Origin: Bettongia penicillata ogilbyi
Taxonomy: Eukaryota > Chordata > Mammalia > Diprotodontia > Potoroidae
Assembly: GCA_023548195.1 (NCBI GenBank)
Contig: JAJHZJ010000311.1
Coordinates: 10,709,119 to 10,773,118 of the forward strand
Length of the DNA stretch: 64,000 nucleotides
Reading direction: 5' to 3'
The notes below the pieces were generated by a model. That model saw only the letters and a list, made by a program, of their open reading frames with translations. It did not search any database and had not been told where the DNA came from. Numbering within the stretch: the first letter of the stretch is position 1; each line of letters opens with the position of its first letter. Made by a program: the position numbers and the translations under genes. Positions 34,060 through 45,254 of the stretch are shown here, in pieces.

Positions 34060-35750
34060 ACACACAGGTGTTATCTTGATTTGCTCACCAGTTGGATTTA
34101 AATGAGGCAGAGCTGCATGAAGTCCTTAGACTCCCTTTCTCTTCCAGTCATCTAAGTCCGCTGGCAATACAAAAAGTCTGGACAATGACCTGGGATGCAC
34201 AGAATGACCTTGGAGCCTTCAATGTTTAACCAATCTCTAAGCATTCCACAGCAACTGCTCCAGCTACCTTCATGGCCAATGGAACAAATTGTTCTCACCA
34301 GCCCATTCTACCAAGGAAGCCTTTTCTAGAACTAAGAGAATAGGAGAGGATCATATGTCATCAGTCTGGAAAACTGATTTAGAGGTCCATTGTGAAGGTC
34401 TTTAAATGCCATAATAATCCTGTATTAACAAATCCTGCCAATATTATACCATGCATTTTCTACAGAAAGTGTTAAGGGGGAATGAGAACTGTTAACACTT
34501 GCATGAATGCTCATTTGCTCTGAAATCAAATGGATTTCTGCCACAGGGTAGCAAAAGTTAGGGTGGGAAAAAAGTACTTAAAAGACACCCAAACTATCTT
34601 CCAGATGCTAGATTTAAAGTTTGTAAATGACAATGAACTCCAAGAAAGACTATTTTATGTAGTGGTCAGGAAAAAGAAGAGCGGGGCGGTGGGAAAGTGC
34701 TCTAAGGAATGTATCAGTTTCTCTTGAGCTGTCCATCTACATCAGATCAATAGCTCTTCCAAGCATGGGACATTTAAGCTTTCAACTTGAGAAATCGAAG
34801 TTCTCAACCTAAGTCAGGGTTGCAACACAAGTCCATCATGGTCTGTCACGGAAATGAAATGAGTTGTCTCCTGCTCGATTGATGACTGACATAAAACCAG
34901 AGGGGAAAGAAGAGGGAAATAAACAAGACACGGACTTTGAAAAGTTGTTTCAGAGACTTCTGTCAAAAGTTTACACTAAGGGGTCTGTTCTCTGTTTGAT
35001 GTGCGTGCATAACTCCCATTACCAATAATGAGAGTTACATGGCGTGCCGGTGAAGGAGTGAGGGATAGCTCCCAGAGGGATTATTTACTGCTGTTATTTT
35101 TTATACAAGTTTTACACAGGGAAGCAAGAACTTCCCTGATTGGTGATGGTGTGTGAAAAGTTGGGGATGGGGGTGGGGAGAGGGAAGGCAGGGAGAATGG
35201 AAAGTATAAATAAAATGCACAAATATGGAGGAGATGTGAAAGGTCATGGTAGGAATGGGTGAGTTTAAATAATGTGATGATAGAGACTTTCCATGATGAC
35301 TGACACAGTCTACCCAGCAATCATTTATCCTGTAAAACAAATTTATACAAGGGCTGGGAAAGGATGGAAACACCAAAAGTATACTCAGAGAATATATAGG
35401 TTATACATTTAAAATTAATTTTGTAGCTGTTGCAAACAGGTAAGTGAAACCAACATTTGCTGCAATGACTAACTGGGCTTCCTGTGGCTATTAAAGAAAA
35501 TAATTTTGTTATCCATACTACAAGTGCTCTTCTATTATCCAGGCTTTCAAAGTAATTGAACTGAAAATGCATTCTACCAGTATATATGGATACCCTAAAT
35601 GCCTTGGAGACTACAGAGCTGCAATTCATTAAATATAGACAAGGCCCTTTCCTTATCCAATGCCTGGAGCAATAAAAATGGAGAGGGAAATGATGAGCAT
35701 CCTTTGTTTCAAAGGTGAAGTATAGCTTTTTGAGAACTAATATGACTTGG
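34060..35750. other. No recognised gene or repeat
   Basis: Apparently unique. Frames at 34530-34727, 35081-35376 and 35321-35629 lack family signatures; the 35.1-kb ones are explained by a G-rich tract on the plus strand. Confidence 0.45.
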
Positions 35751-35754
35751 AAGG

Positions 35755-35935
35755 CATGGTACCATAAAAGAGGGCTATATTTTGAGTCAGAGATACGGGG
35801 CTCAGACCCCAGACACTGACACTTCCTACCCGTGTGAACTTGGATAAGTCCCTTAAATTTCTGTGCTCTAGTTTCCTCATCTGCAAAGAAAGGTGGCTGA
35901 AATCAAGATCTTTAAAACCTTCAAAAAGGTCTCTA
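35755..35935 (+). repeat. MIR/THER-type SINE remnant
   Basis: It contains ggcatggtaccataaaagagg, gacactgacacttcctacccgtgtgaacttggataagtcccttaa and gctctagtttcctcatctgcaaagaaaggtgg, the tRNA-like half and core of a MIR/THER SINE. Confidence 0.7.
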
Positions 35936-36899
35936 ATTACAGCTTAAAATCTATGACATCATACCATCACTGGCATTGCTTTAGAGAGCAGTATCTTGTA
36001 TCTCACAGATGCTACTTCCCCTAGAGAGAATCTGAAATTTGAAGAGTGCTTGTCCAGCCTGTTATGAGATAAACTGTGATTGTCAGAATACTGAAATGTA
36101 CTTCCTCTCCCTGATCTGTTATTGATTTACTGTATTACCTTAGTTAGATATCTGGCCATTCTTTGTCTCACTTCACTATCTTTAAAATGGACATCCCAGG
36201 CATCCTTTAAATTCCAAATCAAACTATGGAGCATTGTCCGTTCTTAGACAAAGTATGTGGCATAGAAACCAAGGATATAACTGCAAAATATTAATGTATA
36301 CAAAATTTCCCTCCACAGTATGCCAGCTGTGCAGAGCTCATGTGGCACAACTGTGAATACAATACATCTATGGCAATGTTTACTGAATTAGCAGTCTCTC
36401 TGTTATCAAATATATAATTTTGCATAGAATTCCTGAAATATATATAGTATTTACTTCAGTGTTGTAGAAGTAAGCTTGAAGTACAGCTGTAAATTAGTGT
36501 TCAGAAAATTACAGTTAGAATATAATAGAACACACTTGGAAACATATGCCAGTAACTCTATACCCCTAATGTGTTCACAGATGTGATTACATACATGGGA
36601 ACATGATAAAAAAATCTTGCAACAAACTCTCAAGGAATTTTTCTTGGTAACACAAAGGCAATTTTATCAAGTTGTGGAAATTAAGCCTGGATACTTTATG
36701 TTGCAAACAATAGTTTACCCCTTGTAGCATAGATGATTTTCTTAGGGCAATCCTAAAAGATATAGTTTTGTTATTCTGGTTAAAATTAACAGGAAAGGGA
36801 GATTCAGAGGTGCGTATTATAATTTTATTGCTTCTTTCATCATAAAAAAACTCAATTACTAATGGTTTTAAGTGGACAAAAAAATCCTCTGTAACATGA
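35936..36899. other. Mostly unassigned; weak MIR scrap at 36100-36240
   Basis: Positions 36140-36215 (gttagatatctggccattctttgtctcac, then atcctttaaattccaa) may be another old SINE half. Nothing else is recognisable. Confidence 0.35.
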
Positions 36900-37310
36900 A
36901 CATCAAATAAAGGAAATTGGCTTGTTTAGCTTAAAGAAAGGAAGATGGGGCAGAGGATGTGTGGATGGGCCAAGTAATATAAATCTCTTCAAATACAGTG
37001 TTCCCAAAAGTCATAATATAGCTTTAAGCTTTAAAGTGACATACATTGAAAATGCTTTAAGAATTTTGGGGTGCCCTGTATTTGGAAGACTGTCATAGAG
37101 AAGGAATTAGATTAGCAAAAAAAAAGGTAGAAGATGTGAAGAAGTTGATGGACTGGCTGCCTAAAGAGGTGTTGAGTCCCCTCCCATTAGAAGTCTTCAA
37201 ACAGTGGATGGACAGCCACTTGTCAGGTATGTTATAGGAGGATCTTTTCATATACTGGTTGAAATAGATGGCTTCTGAGGTCTTTTGAAACTCTTCAATC
37301 AGATGATTAT
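36900..37310 (+). repeat. CR1/L3-type LINE 3' end
   Basis: It contains gaggatgtgtggatgggcc, gaaggaattagattagc, ggactggctgcctaaagaggtgttgagtcccctcccattagaagtcttcaaacagtggatgg-type order (shown in pieces), cacttgtcaggtatgttatagg, and atagatggcttctgagg. This is the standard CR1/L3 3' region; an internal insertion or divergence sits near 36995-37080. Confidence 0.75.
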
Positions 37311-37317
37311 GTGACAT

Positions 37318-37580
37318 CATGCAGCAGGATGCAGTGGACTGAGTTCTGGACTTGGAGTTAGGAAGATTTAGATTGAAATTTTGTTGTAGACACCTGTCAT
37401 CCGTCATCCGTTTGACTCTAGTCATCCCATAAGCTTTCTATGCCTGTTGCACTGTGTTCAGTGTCAAGTTAATAATACCACCCATCTCCCAGAGTTACTG
37501 TGAAAATCAAATGAGATGCAAATTTTTTTCTGCAACTTAAAGTATCATATAAATGTCAGTTATTATCATCATTTAAAAAG
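37318..37580 (+). repeat. MIR/THER-type SINE
   Basis: It reads gcaggatgcagtggactgagttctgg, acttggagttaggaagattt, taataataccacccatctcccagagttactgtg, aaaatcaaatgagatgc, and aagtatcatataaatgtcagttattatc, which is the MIR/THER order including the 3' end. Confidence 0.72.
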
Positions 37581-37589
37581 ATGGTCTTA

Positions 37590-38336
37590 TACATGTAAAT
37601 TTGAAAATTACACTTATGAAACAGAACAATTACAGTTAATAGTTGAGTACCTCTTTTACTTGATGAAGTTATAATTTTTTTATGCCCACTGCTTAGCATA
37701 GTATCATGTTTCTAGTGGATACTCTTAAAATGTAAATTGATGATATTCGAACTGACAGTTCCTTTACCAGTCTTCCTTCCTTAGCCTTATAAGTGAGGCC
37801 TAAGCATCAGGTTCAGATCAGAGTCATGCCAAACAGCCACACCAGACCCACCCACCCCTGCCAGTTCCTGCCTCCTGACCAGACTCCCCCAGGGTATACC
37901 GTCACTTGCTCCTGCCTGCTGTGATCTCACAAGACATATCACCACCTACCCATCATCACCATCCAAGACTGGATCTTGAGGAAGGACCTTCAATGGTCTA
38001 ACATTATGCCTCCTTCACTGGATGTCTCTTCCACCATGTATATTCCCATGCTTACATATTCTCTCCATACCAGTAGTTCTTAATTTCCAGCTGCTAATAT
38101 ACTAAGCCCATGCCTCATTCCAACTCTCTACTCCTTTACTCCCATCCCTCTCATCTCTATACTTACAATGTCCAACTCTACGTCTTCTCATTCCATTCCC
38201 TTCCACTGCACACTCTGGAATATCTTTTCTATAAGTAACAGATTTGCTTTCATATTGGCCTTCTTCTACTTCTTTCATTTTCTGTTATTCATTGATCCCT
38301 GATTCCGTTCTGGTGACACTGCATCTCTGGCCATAT
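37590..38336 (+). repeat. Probable decayed L2/CR1 LINE sequence, weakly supported
   Basis: Positions 37680-37745 resemble an L2 end (cccactgcttagcatagtatc). Positions 37980-38330 are pyrimidine-rich (tctcttccacc, ctctctactcc, ttactcccatccc) and look like the ORF2 region of an L2/CR1-class LINE. No frame survives and the assignment is tentative. Confidence 0.35.
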
Positions 38337-38570
38337 TTTCAGTCATGTCTAACTCTTTGTGATGTGATTGAGGATTTTCTTGGCAAACACACTAGAGTGG
38401 TTTATCCCTTCCTTCTCCAGCTCATTTTACAAATGAGGAAACTGAGGCAAATAAGGTTAAGTGATTTGCTGAGGGTCACACAGCTAGTGTCTGGGGTCCG
38501 ATTTGAATTCAGGTCTTCCTGCCTCCAGACTTCGAACTCTATTAACAGTGCTGCCCAGATGCTCTATCAC
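38337..38570 (-). mobile_element. tRNA-derived SINE with RTE-like tail, antisense
   Basis: On the plus strand it reads as the complement: tttcagtcatgtctaactctttgtga, gattttcttggcaaacacac, gagtggtttatcccttcc, tctccagctcattttacaaatgagg, gtgatttgctgagggtcacacagctagtgtctgg, atttgaattcaggtcttcctgcctcc, gctgcccagatgctctatc. It splits pyrimidine-rich LINE-like sequence. Confidence 0.88.
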
Positions 38571-38799
38571 TGATTATAACTTGGAAAATGCGAGCCTTGG
38601 AGAACACCGACTACCTATTTTAATTCTATTCATGTGCTATTGAATAGGACTGAAGAAAATTATGAAACCATGTTGACTAGGTATACTACAAATTTATGTT
38701 ACATAATCATAACTTTGTTTTTACTATATTAAGTAAATTGTTTACAACTTCCCTAAATAATTAACTATTTCACTCATAACAGTAGCTGTTCTGAACATT

Positions 38800-39990
38800 T
38801 TTGTTTTTCCTCAAGTTACCCGTCAGTTCACTTCTATCTCTTCAGTTGAGGATGTCACCTTCTACTTTTCAGAATAAATTATCATCATTCATCAAAAGTG
38901 CCCTTTTCTCCCCTCCTCCTCATTTCAGACATCTTTCTCCACGATCTTCTCCCTAAGCAGTTTTCAGTGCAAAATGTCCCCTTTCTTTGTCAAGGCAAAT
39001 CCAGCCACAAGAACCTTTCATCTCTGTAATTTCCTGCTACGATTCTCAGCTGGTTGTCCTCCAACATTACTGACCATTCTCCCTCAATCACCTTTTCTGG
39101 AATTCCATCAAGGCCACGTCTAGTAATTGTAATTGTTACCCAAAGTTACGTCCCAGTCACTTTGTAGTTGCCCTCCCTCCCCCTCTCTTTTGTCTTTCTC
39201 CAGCTTTGGTAGGTTCAATTTTCCTCCCTATGCAGCTCTCAGATCTTCATACCTAGTCCAAACCTCTCTCTTCAGTTCAGATCTCAAATCTGACATCACA
39301 ATTTCAAATACCACAAACTGGATGTTCCATAGCTATCTCAATATGTCAAAAACAGGACTCGTATTGCTACCCTAATTGCCTTTCTTCGCAATTTGTCTAA
39401 TACTTTCAGTCACTATCATTCTCCTAGCTGACTTATCTCCCAATCTTCATGTCATTCACACTTATCCAGTGTATCCAACCAATTGTCAAGTCTTATAGTT
39501 TCTACCTTCACAAGAGCTTTCATCCATTTGCCCTTCTCTTCACTCGCACAGTTATCACCCTGGTCATAGGACCTCATGACAACCTTATCATCGAACTATT
39601 GCATTAGCTTTTTGGTTGATCTTTCTTCCTCAAATTTCTCTTTACTTCAATCCATCTTCTACTTAGTTGCCTGGGTAACTAAGTCCTCTATGTCTGGAAT
39701 GTTTTCTCTCCTCACTCTTGACTCTTAGTTTCCTTGTTGTCTTTCTGTAAGAGGAATTTCTAAGACTGCCACCACTAGTGCTTGTCCTCTTAGATTACCT
39801 CCCTAAACTGTACTTATCTTACACTATATACTTCCTTCACTGAATATATCTATATATTTACAAGTTGTCTTTCCCATTTTAGTGTAACTTGAGGGGAAAG
39901 GACTGTGTTGCGCTTTTATTTTCATAGCAGTCATTTATTACAATGTGTGGCCCAAAGCAGGGTCTTAAATTATTTTTCATTGATTGACAT
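38800..39990 (+). repeat. L2-type LINE, ORF2 3' part and tail
   Basis: The pyrimidine-rich plus strand follows L2 ORF2 near its end. At 39335 tctcaatatgtcaaaaacagg corresponds to the family's CCAAAACAGAAC region. Later come catccagtgtatccaacc-type and ttgtcaagtcttat motifs, tctggaatgttttctc, gtaacttgaggggaaaggactgtg, and the end agggtcttaaattatttttcattgattgac. All frames are broken. In live elements this region encodes reverse transcriptase C-terminus. Confidence 0.6.
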
Positions 39991-40094
39991 ATTTTGGTTT
40001 TCCTTCTTTCATATACAACTACTTCAGTGGAAGTATGGTCTCATTCAAGAGGGTTCACCTTTCGCTGGTATAGATTGCAAGTCATCTAAATTTT

Positions 40095-40380
40095 CTAACA
40101 CAATGCAATTCTTGTCCACATAATTTCATAAATAATGCAATCACAGATTTTCCAAGATGAATGATACCTCAAGCACTGCATAATACAAACAAAGATCATA
40201 AATAAATTACTATTACATCAGGACCAAAGTGGTCATTCAATTTTTTTCTTGAAAACACCCAGTGAGCTCACTATATTTTGGGAAGCTCTAATGATTAGGA
40301 GATTATTCCTTACATTAAGCTAAAGTTTCCTTCTTTTCTACTTCTACGTACTGTTTTCAGTTCTGTCTCTGAGTCATACA
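40095..40380 (-). repeat. CR1/L3-type LINE 3' end, antisense
   Basis: The complement reads ttagcttaatgtaaggaat, aatctcctaatcattagagcttccc, gtgagctcactgggtgttttcaag, gaatgaccactttggtcctgatg, matching the CR1/L3 3' region seen at 20110 and 36900. Confidence 0.7.
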
Positions 40381-40454
40381 GTCAATCGACAAGTATTTAT
40401 TCTGAATGTACTATGTATCACTGTGCTAAGGGCTAGTGACATGAATAAACTGAG

Positions 40455-40605
40455 AGGAGAAAGGGAAAAGAAAGAGGGACAGAAGGAAGGGCAAAAAGGA
40501 AAGAGAGGAGGAAGGAGAGAGGAAAAAGAGGGAAGGGAGGAGGGAAGGAAGAAAGAAAGAATAGAAGAAGGGTGAGAAGAAGTCAAGAGAGAAAAAAAAG
40601 AAATA
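40455..40605. repeat. Polypurine tract (GGAA/GAAA-rich)
   Basis: About 150 bases almost purely purine on the plus strand, with GGAAGG and AAAGAGGG units. The antisense S/F/P-rich open frame here is a by-product. Confidence 0.9.
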
Positions 40606-40619
40606 AGACAGATGGGAGA

Positions 40620-41330
40620 GGTATATTAGGAAATAAAATGGTGTTAAACATTTAAAAGAATTAAATAAAATTAAGATTACAAAACTTTGAAATGAAATAC
40701 TACATCATATTTTCAATACTAGAAAATAAGATACATTACAAATGATAAAGACAAAGAATGATCTAAGCGTAAACAAAAAGGAAATACTATAAAGTTTAAA
40801 CTGTAAAATTTCCAATATAATCAGCTGCAATACGAAGGCAAACACCTTCAAAAAGAAATGTATATTGAAGAGGTTTTAAAGACAGTTATTTAAGTAAATT
40901 GATGGCATATTTTAAAAAATTAGTCATTGGAAATTAATAGATAATTTTGGGATTTAAAGTAATGTTTACTGCTTTCTATTCAATGAGTAAGAAATATTTT
41001 ATCATGGTGAAAGAAATATATTTAATTTCTTTGAGGTAAAGAAATATATTTCACATTTATAACAGAATTTGGATGATTTCTAAAAATAATTGTTTTATAT
41101 ATGTTTTATATATATATAATTCACATCTATAAATAATACACACATACACACACATTATATATATATATACATATATATGTATATATATATATAAATTGTA
41201 TATATCATTACCCTAATAATGGATATTTTTGCTATCACAATTAAATGTTGCTGTGGATTTTGGGAACTTTCTTAAAAGTTACCTTTGTTGCTAAATATGT
41301 ATATCCCTTAATATTCCCATTAAAAAAATC
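40620..41330. other. AT-rich unassigned sequence with AT/CA microsatellite
   Basis: Mostly A-rich sequence. Positions 41095-41200 hold a complex (TA)n/(CA)n/(TATG)n tract. Confidence 0.5.
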
Positions 41331-41334
41331 TTAA

Positions 41335-41700
41335 GCCTTTCCAACAAAATTTTTCTTGCAGTCTATTGTTATTTTTGTCTATATTTATATTTGATTAATA
41401 TACCTATAAAAGAAGAAGAATAAAGTTTCCTATAATGATGTAGGTTATTTTTTTTTTCAATTTGGCTAGCTTTTATTTTATTAATGTATTTAGACATTGT
41501 ATCATCTGGTACATTTATATTTAATAATATATTGTTTCATTGTCTGTGTTGCTTTCCAAAAGAGTGTATTCTTCTTTTAAATATTTTGACATTGCAAATT
41601 TTTACGTGTGACTTGTTTGATATTATAACTATTTTCTGTTACTTCTTTTTTCATCAAATCTCTCATTTTTCACTTAATAAATGTGTGCATGTTCTTTTTA
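41335..41700 (-). mobile_element. L1 ORF2 fragment, antisense
   Basis: The T-rich plus strand matches L1 ORF2 antisense order: aaagtttcctataatgatg, tttagacattgtatcatctggtacatttatatttaataat, ttcattgtctgtgttgctttcc, and gtgtattcttcttttaa. Completely decayed. Confidence 0.65.
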
Positions 41701-41714
41701 TTTATTTTTCTAAT

Positions 41715-41930
41715 AGTGACCAATCAGAATTGATTGACACCCTCAAGGACACCCACTCTTCTAAAAACATATAAACTTTGAGCCGACCACCATGAGGGGT
41801 CTTTGGCATTTAAGAGTGCCATTGACCTCTTTTATTAATAACATGCTAGTCATATTAATAAAATGATTAAATTACCCAGAAATTATGTCTCTTAAACTTT
41901 TTAACCATAACAAATGTCAGTCAGATTCAT
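41715..41930 (+). repeat. Possible LTR fragment (promoter/R/polyA layout)
   Basis: Within 200 bases there is a CCAAT box (gaccaatcaga at 41717), a TATA-like box (catataaac at 41768), a GC-richer middle (gagccgaccaccatgagg), cattgacctctttta, and two AATAAA-type signals (ttaataac; attaataaaatg). This spacing is that of U3-R-U5 of an endogenous retrovirus LTR. No target duplication or internal region was seen. Confidence 0.4.
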
Positions 41931-41939
41931 TTTACTCTA

Positions 41940-42423
41940 CATATTCCTTTTGCAGTAAAGGGACAGTTGAAATAATGAAATATAAATTTGTAGTGAACTT
42001 AACACATTTTCATGAACCTCTCCAACTCTGTTCAGCAGTAAATGAATAGAATGGAAAGAGGATGATGGTGGGAGTAATCCAAGTGTGGGATAATCAAGGT
42101 ATGACAATAAATATTTCAAGGGTGAAAGAGATTCATGTGTGGAAGATTCCATGAAATTAAACTGATTCACCAATGAGTTGAGATAAGGAAGGGAGGAGAG
42201 CATAGCCTGTGCAGTTATCATGAATTAGAAAAGAACTAAGGGGTAGAGATATTAAAAGATAGTAGAAACAAAAAACAGGATTAGAGGTTATAAGGAAGGA
42301 AGAAGGACTGAAAGGTAAAATATCAGACAGAGGAATTTAGAGTTCATATGCAAGGAAGTGGAACATTTTAAATGATGGCATGATCAAGATGAACAGACTA
42401 TATAGACCATAGAGGAATAGATT
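41940..42423. other. Unassigned, with a weak old-repeat stretch
   Basis: Positions 42040-42190 (ggtgggagtaatccaagtgtgggataatcaagg) resemble the uncertain family at 11960-12340. No gene is visible. Confidence 0.35.
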
Positions 42424-42437
42424 ACACACACACACAT

Positions 42438-42464
<27 letters not shown>
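42424..42464. repeat. (CA)n/(TA)n microsatellite at the 5' edge of HAL1
   Basis: An impure CA tract ends in tatatata and abuts the first HAL1 base. It is absent at the same edge of the antisense copy at 9886, so it is flanking DNA, not part of the element. Confidence 0.85.
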
Positions 42465-42468
<4 letters not shown>

Positions 42469-43187
42469 AAGACCCATGTATGCTAGCTCTGAACCCACAG
42501 TGCACAAATTTCCTGTAAAAAGAACTCCCCACAAATTCTGGAACACTGCAAGCCCCACAGAAACACAGTGGGAGAGATTTCCATTCCAGAGCCCTGAAAA
42601 ACCGACCCCAAAGGTCCATCGCACACCAAACGCAGAGACTCCTCCTGAGCTGCCCTGGCCGCGTGGCCCCGAGAGGAGCAGATCCGAGCAGGCTTCAGGA
42701 ACGGAATCTCTGGCGGCTGTGAAGGTCCCTCCGCTCACAGGCGCTCCAGGTCAGTGAGAGAGACTTCTGGGCTGGGTGAGAGGGGAGCAGGGTGTCTCCG
42801 TGACTTGGACCCCCTCGGGAGGCAGCAATAGAGGCAGCAGCAGAGGCAGCAGTGGCTGGGGACTCCCGGAACAGGCAGGGGCCCAGGGCCATTACTGAAG
42901 GTCTCTGCATAAACCCACTGAGGGAACTGAGCCTGGGAGGTGGCCCTGCCCCCACCCAAGCACCAGAACTTAAGCTCACATTGAATAGCAGCTGTGCCCC
43001 TCCCCCCCCCCCCACGCTGAAAGCCCTGAGGCTGGGGAAAAGCATTTGAATCTCAGATCCCAAGCACTAGCTGTGTGGATCTAGGCTGGGGTGGAGAAGA
43101 ATCTCAGAAGTCAAGTAACTGGCTGGGAAAACGCGCAGAAAAGGGAAGAAAAATAAGAACATAGAAAGCTACTTTCTTGGGGAACAG

Positions 43188-44229
43188 ATGTTCCTGCCTT
43201 TCATTTCTGATAATGAAAAACAATGCTTACCACCAGGAAAAGACGTGGAGATCGGGGCCTCTGTATCACAGACATCCGAGGTGGATGTCCGGTGGGCTCA
43301 GGCCATGGCAGAGCTCAAAAAGGATTTTGAAAATCAAGTTAGACAGGTGGATGAAAAAATGGGAAGAGAAATGAGAGAGATGCAAGAAAAGCATGGAAAA
43401 TGGGTCAGTAGCTTGGTAAAGGGGACCCAAAAAATGCTAAAGAAAATAACACCTTGAAAAATAGGCTAACTCAATTGGCAAAAGAGGTTCAAAAAGCCAA
43501 TGAGAAGAAGAATGCTTTCAAAAGCAAAATTAGCCAAATGGAAAAAGAGGTTCAAAAGATCACTGAAGAAAATAGTTCTCTCAAAATTAGAATGGAACAG
43601 ATGGAGGCTAATGACTTTCTGAGAAACCAAGAAATCACCAAACAAAACCAAAAGAATGAAAAAATGGAAGATAATGTGAACTATCTCATGGGAAAAACAA
43701 CTGACCTGGAAAATAGATCCAAGAGAGACGATTGAAAAATTATGGGACTAACTGAAAGCCATGATCATAAAAGAGCTCAGATATTATCTTTCATGAAATT
43801 ATCCAGGAAAACTGCCCTGAGATTATAGAACCAGAGGGCAAAATAAGTATTGAAAGAATCCATCGATCACTGCCTGAAAGAGATCCCAAAAGAGAAACTC
43901 CTAGGAACATTGTGGCCAAATTCCAGAATTCCCAGGTCAAGGAGAAAATATTGCAAGCAGCTAGAAAGAAACAATTCCAGTATTGTGGAAATACAATCAG
44001 GATTACACAAGATCTAGCAGCTTTTACATTAAGGGATCAAAGGGTGTGGAATAAGATATTCCAGAAGTCAAAGGCACTAGGACTCAAACCAAGAATGACC
44101 TACCCAGCAAAACTGAGTATAATACTTCCGGGGAAAATATGGTCTTTCAATGAAACAGAAGACTTTCAAGCATTCTTGATGAAAAGACCAGAGCTGAAAA
44201 GAAAATTTGACTTTCAAACACAAGAATGA
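43188..44229 (+). pseudogene. HAL1 ORF1 (L1 ORF1p-like), nearly intact
   Basis: The start at 43188 fits the homologous ATG at 9184. The N-terminal part is open to 43457 (MAELKKDFENQVRQVDEK and on). The coiled coil continues in another frame at 43454-43735 (EVQKANEKKNAFKSK; ENSSLKIRMEQMEAN; NVNYLMGKTTDLENRSKRDD). A stop then falls where related copies have Leu. A further frameshift lies near 43770-43900, and the C-terminal domain is open at 43912-44229 (KFQNSQVKEKILQAARKK; GLKPRMTYPAKL; FLMKRPELKRKF). In the family this is an RNA-binding, nucleic-acid-chaperone trimer acting in cytoplasmic ribonucleoprotein particles. With about three lesions it is not functional. Confidence 0.9.
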
Positions 44230-44363
44230 GAAGAAGCATGAAAAAGTAAACAGCAAAGAGAAGTCATAAGGGACTTACCAAAGGTGAACTCTTTACATTC
44301 CTACATGGAAAGACAATATTTGTAACTCTTAAAACTTTTCAGTATCTGGGTAGTTGGTGGGAC

Positions 44364-44445
44364 GACACACACACACAAACACACATGCACACACACATGT
44401 ACATGCGTGCGCGCACACACATACACACATGCATGCACATACAGA
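44364..44445. repeat. (CA)n microsatellite inside the HAL1 3' UTR
   Basis: CA units interrupted by TGCA, TGTACATGCGTGCGCGCA and similar. Same position as the TG tract of the antisense copy at 7925-8018. Confidence 0.9.
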
Positions 44446-45254
44446 GACAGAGAGCACAGAGTGAATTGAATAGGATGGGACCATATCTTAAAAGAAATTA
44501 AGGTAAATGGTGAGAGAGAAATGTAGTGGGAGGAGAGAGGGTGAAATGTAATGGGGTAAATTATATCTCATTCAAGAGGCAAGCAGGAGACTTTTTAGTG
44601 GAGGGAAAAAGGAGAGCTGAGAAAAAATCACGAAGTTTACCCTCATCACATCTGACTAAAGGAAGGAATAAAATGCACACTCATTTTGGTATGAAAAGCT
44701 ATCTTACAATACAGGAAAGTGGGGGAGAAGATAAGCAGGAGGAGGGAGCAATTTGAAGTCAACACTCTTGGGGAGAGACAGGATCAAAAGCCAGAATAGA
44801 AACAATGTGGGGGGCAGGATAGGATGGAGGGAAATACAATTATTCTTACACCATATGACTATTATGGAAGTCATTTGCAAAACTACACAGATATGGCCTA
44901 TATTGAATTGCCTGCCTTCCCAAAGGGAATGGGTGGGGAGGGAGGGATGGGGAGAATTTGGAACTCAAAGTTTTAGGAACAACTGTTGAGTATTGTTCTT
45001 GCTACTAGGAAATGAGAAATACAGTCAATGGGGAATAGAAAGTCTTCTGGCCCTACAGGACAAAAGAGAAGATGGGGAGAAGAGAAGGGAGGGATGATAG
45101 AAGAGAGGGCAGATTGGTGATAGGGAAAATTAGAATGCTCAGTGTATTGGGGTGGGGGAGGGGATAAATGGGGAGAAAATTTGGAACCCAAATTTTGTGA
45201 AAATGAATGTAAAAAGTTAAATAAATTTATATTTAAAAATAAAAAAAAGAATAA

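Larger units (their letters stand above)
42465..45250 (+). mobile_element. HAL1 (half-L1), best-preserved copy
   Basis: It begins with tagaaagacccatg, the same base as the antisense copy at 9886. A GC- and CpG-rich 5' UTR (42465-43187) includes a run of C at 43003-43012. ORF1 spans 43188-44229. The 3' UTR (44230-45215) carries a CA tract at 44364-44445 and two related purine-rich segments, then aaaatttggaaccc and an A-rich tail. The whole is about 2.8 kb. ORF1 is followed directly by the 3' UTR, so the element depends on an outside reverse transcriptase. Retained CpGs and few ORF1 lesions suggest it is among the youngest insertions here. Its flanks give no clear target duplication. Confidence 0.93.

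Noticed and set aside
40374..40586. Ser/Phe/Pro-rich antisense frame
   Set aside because: It is the translation of a polypurine tract.
42337..43063. Open frames up to 133 codons on both strands near a CpG-rich stretch, suggesting a gene promoter
   Set aside because: The stretch is the HAL1 5' UTR and adjacent CA tract; frames on both strands are shadows.
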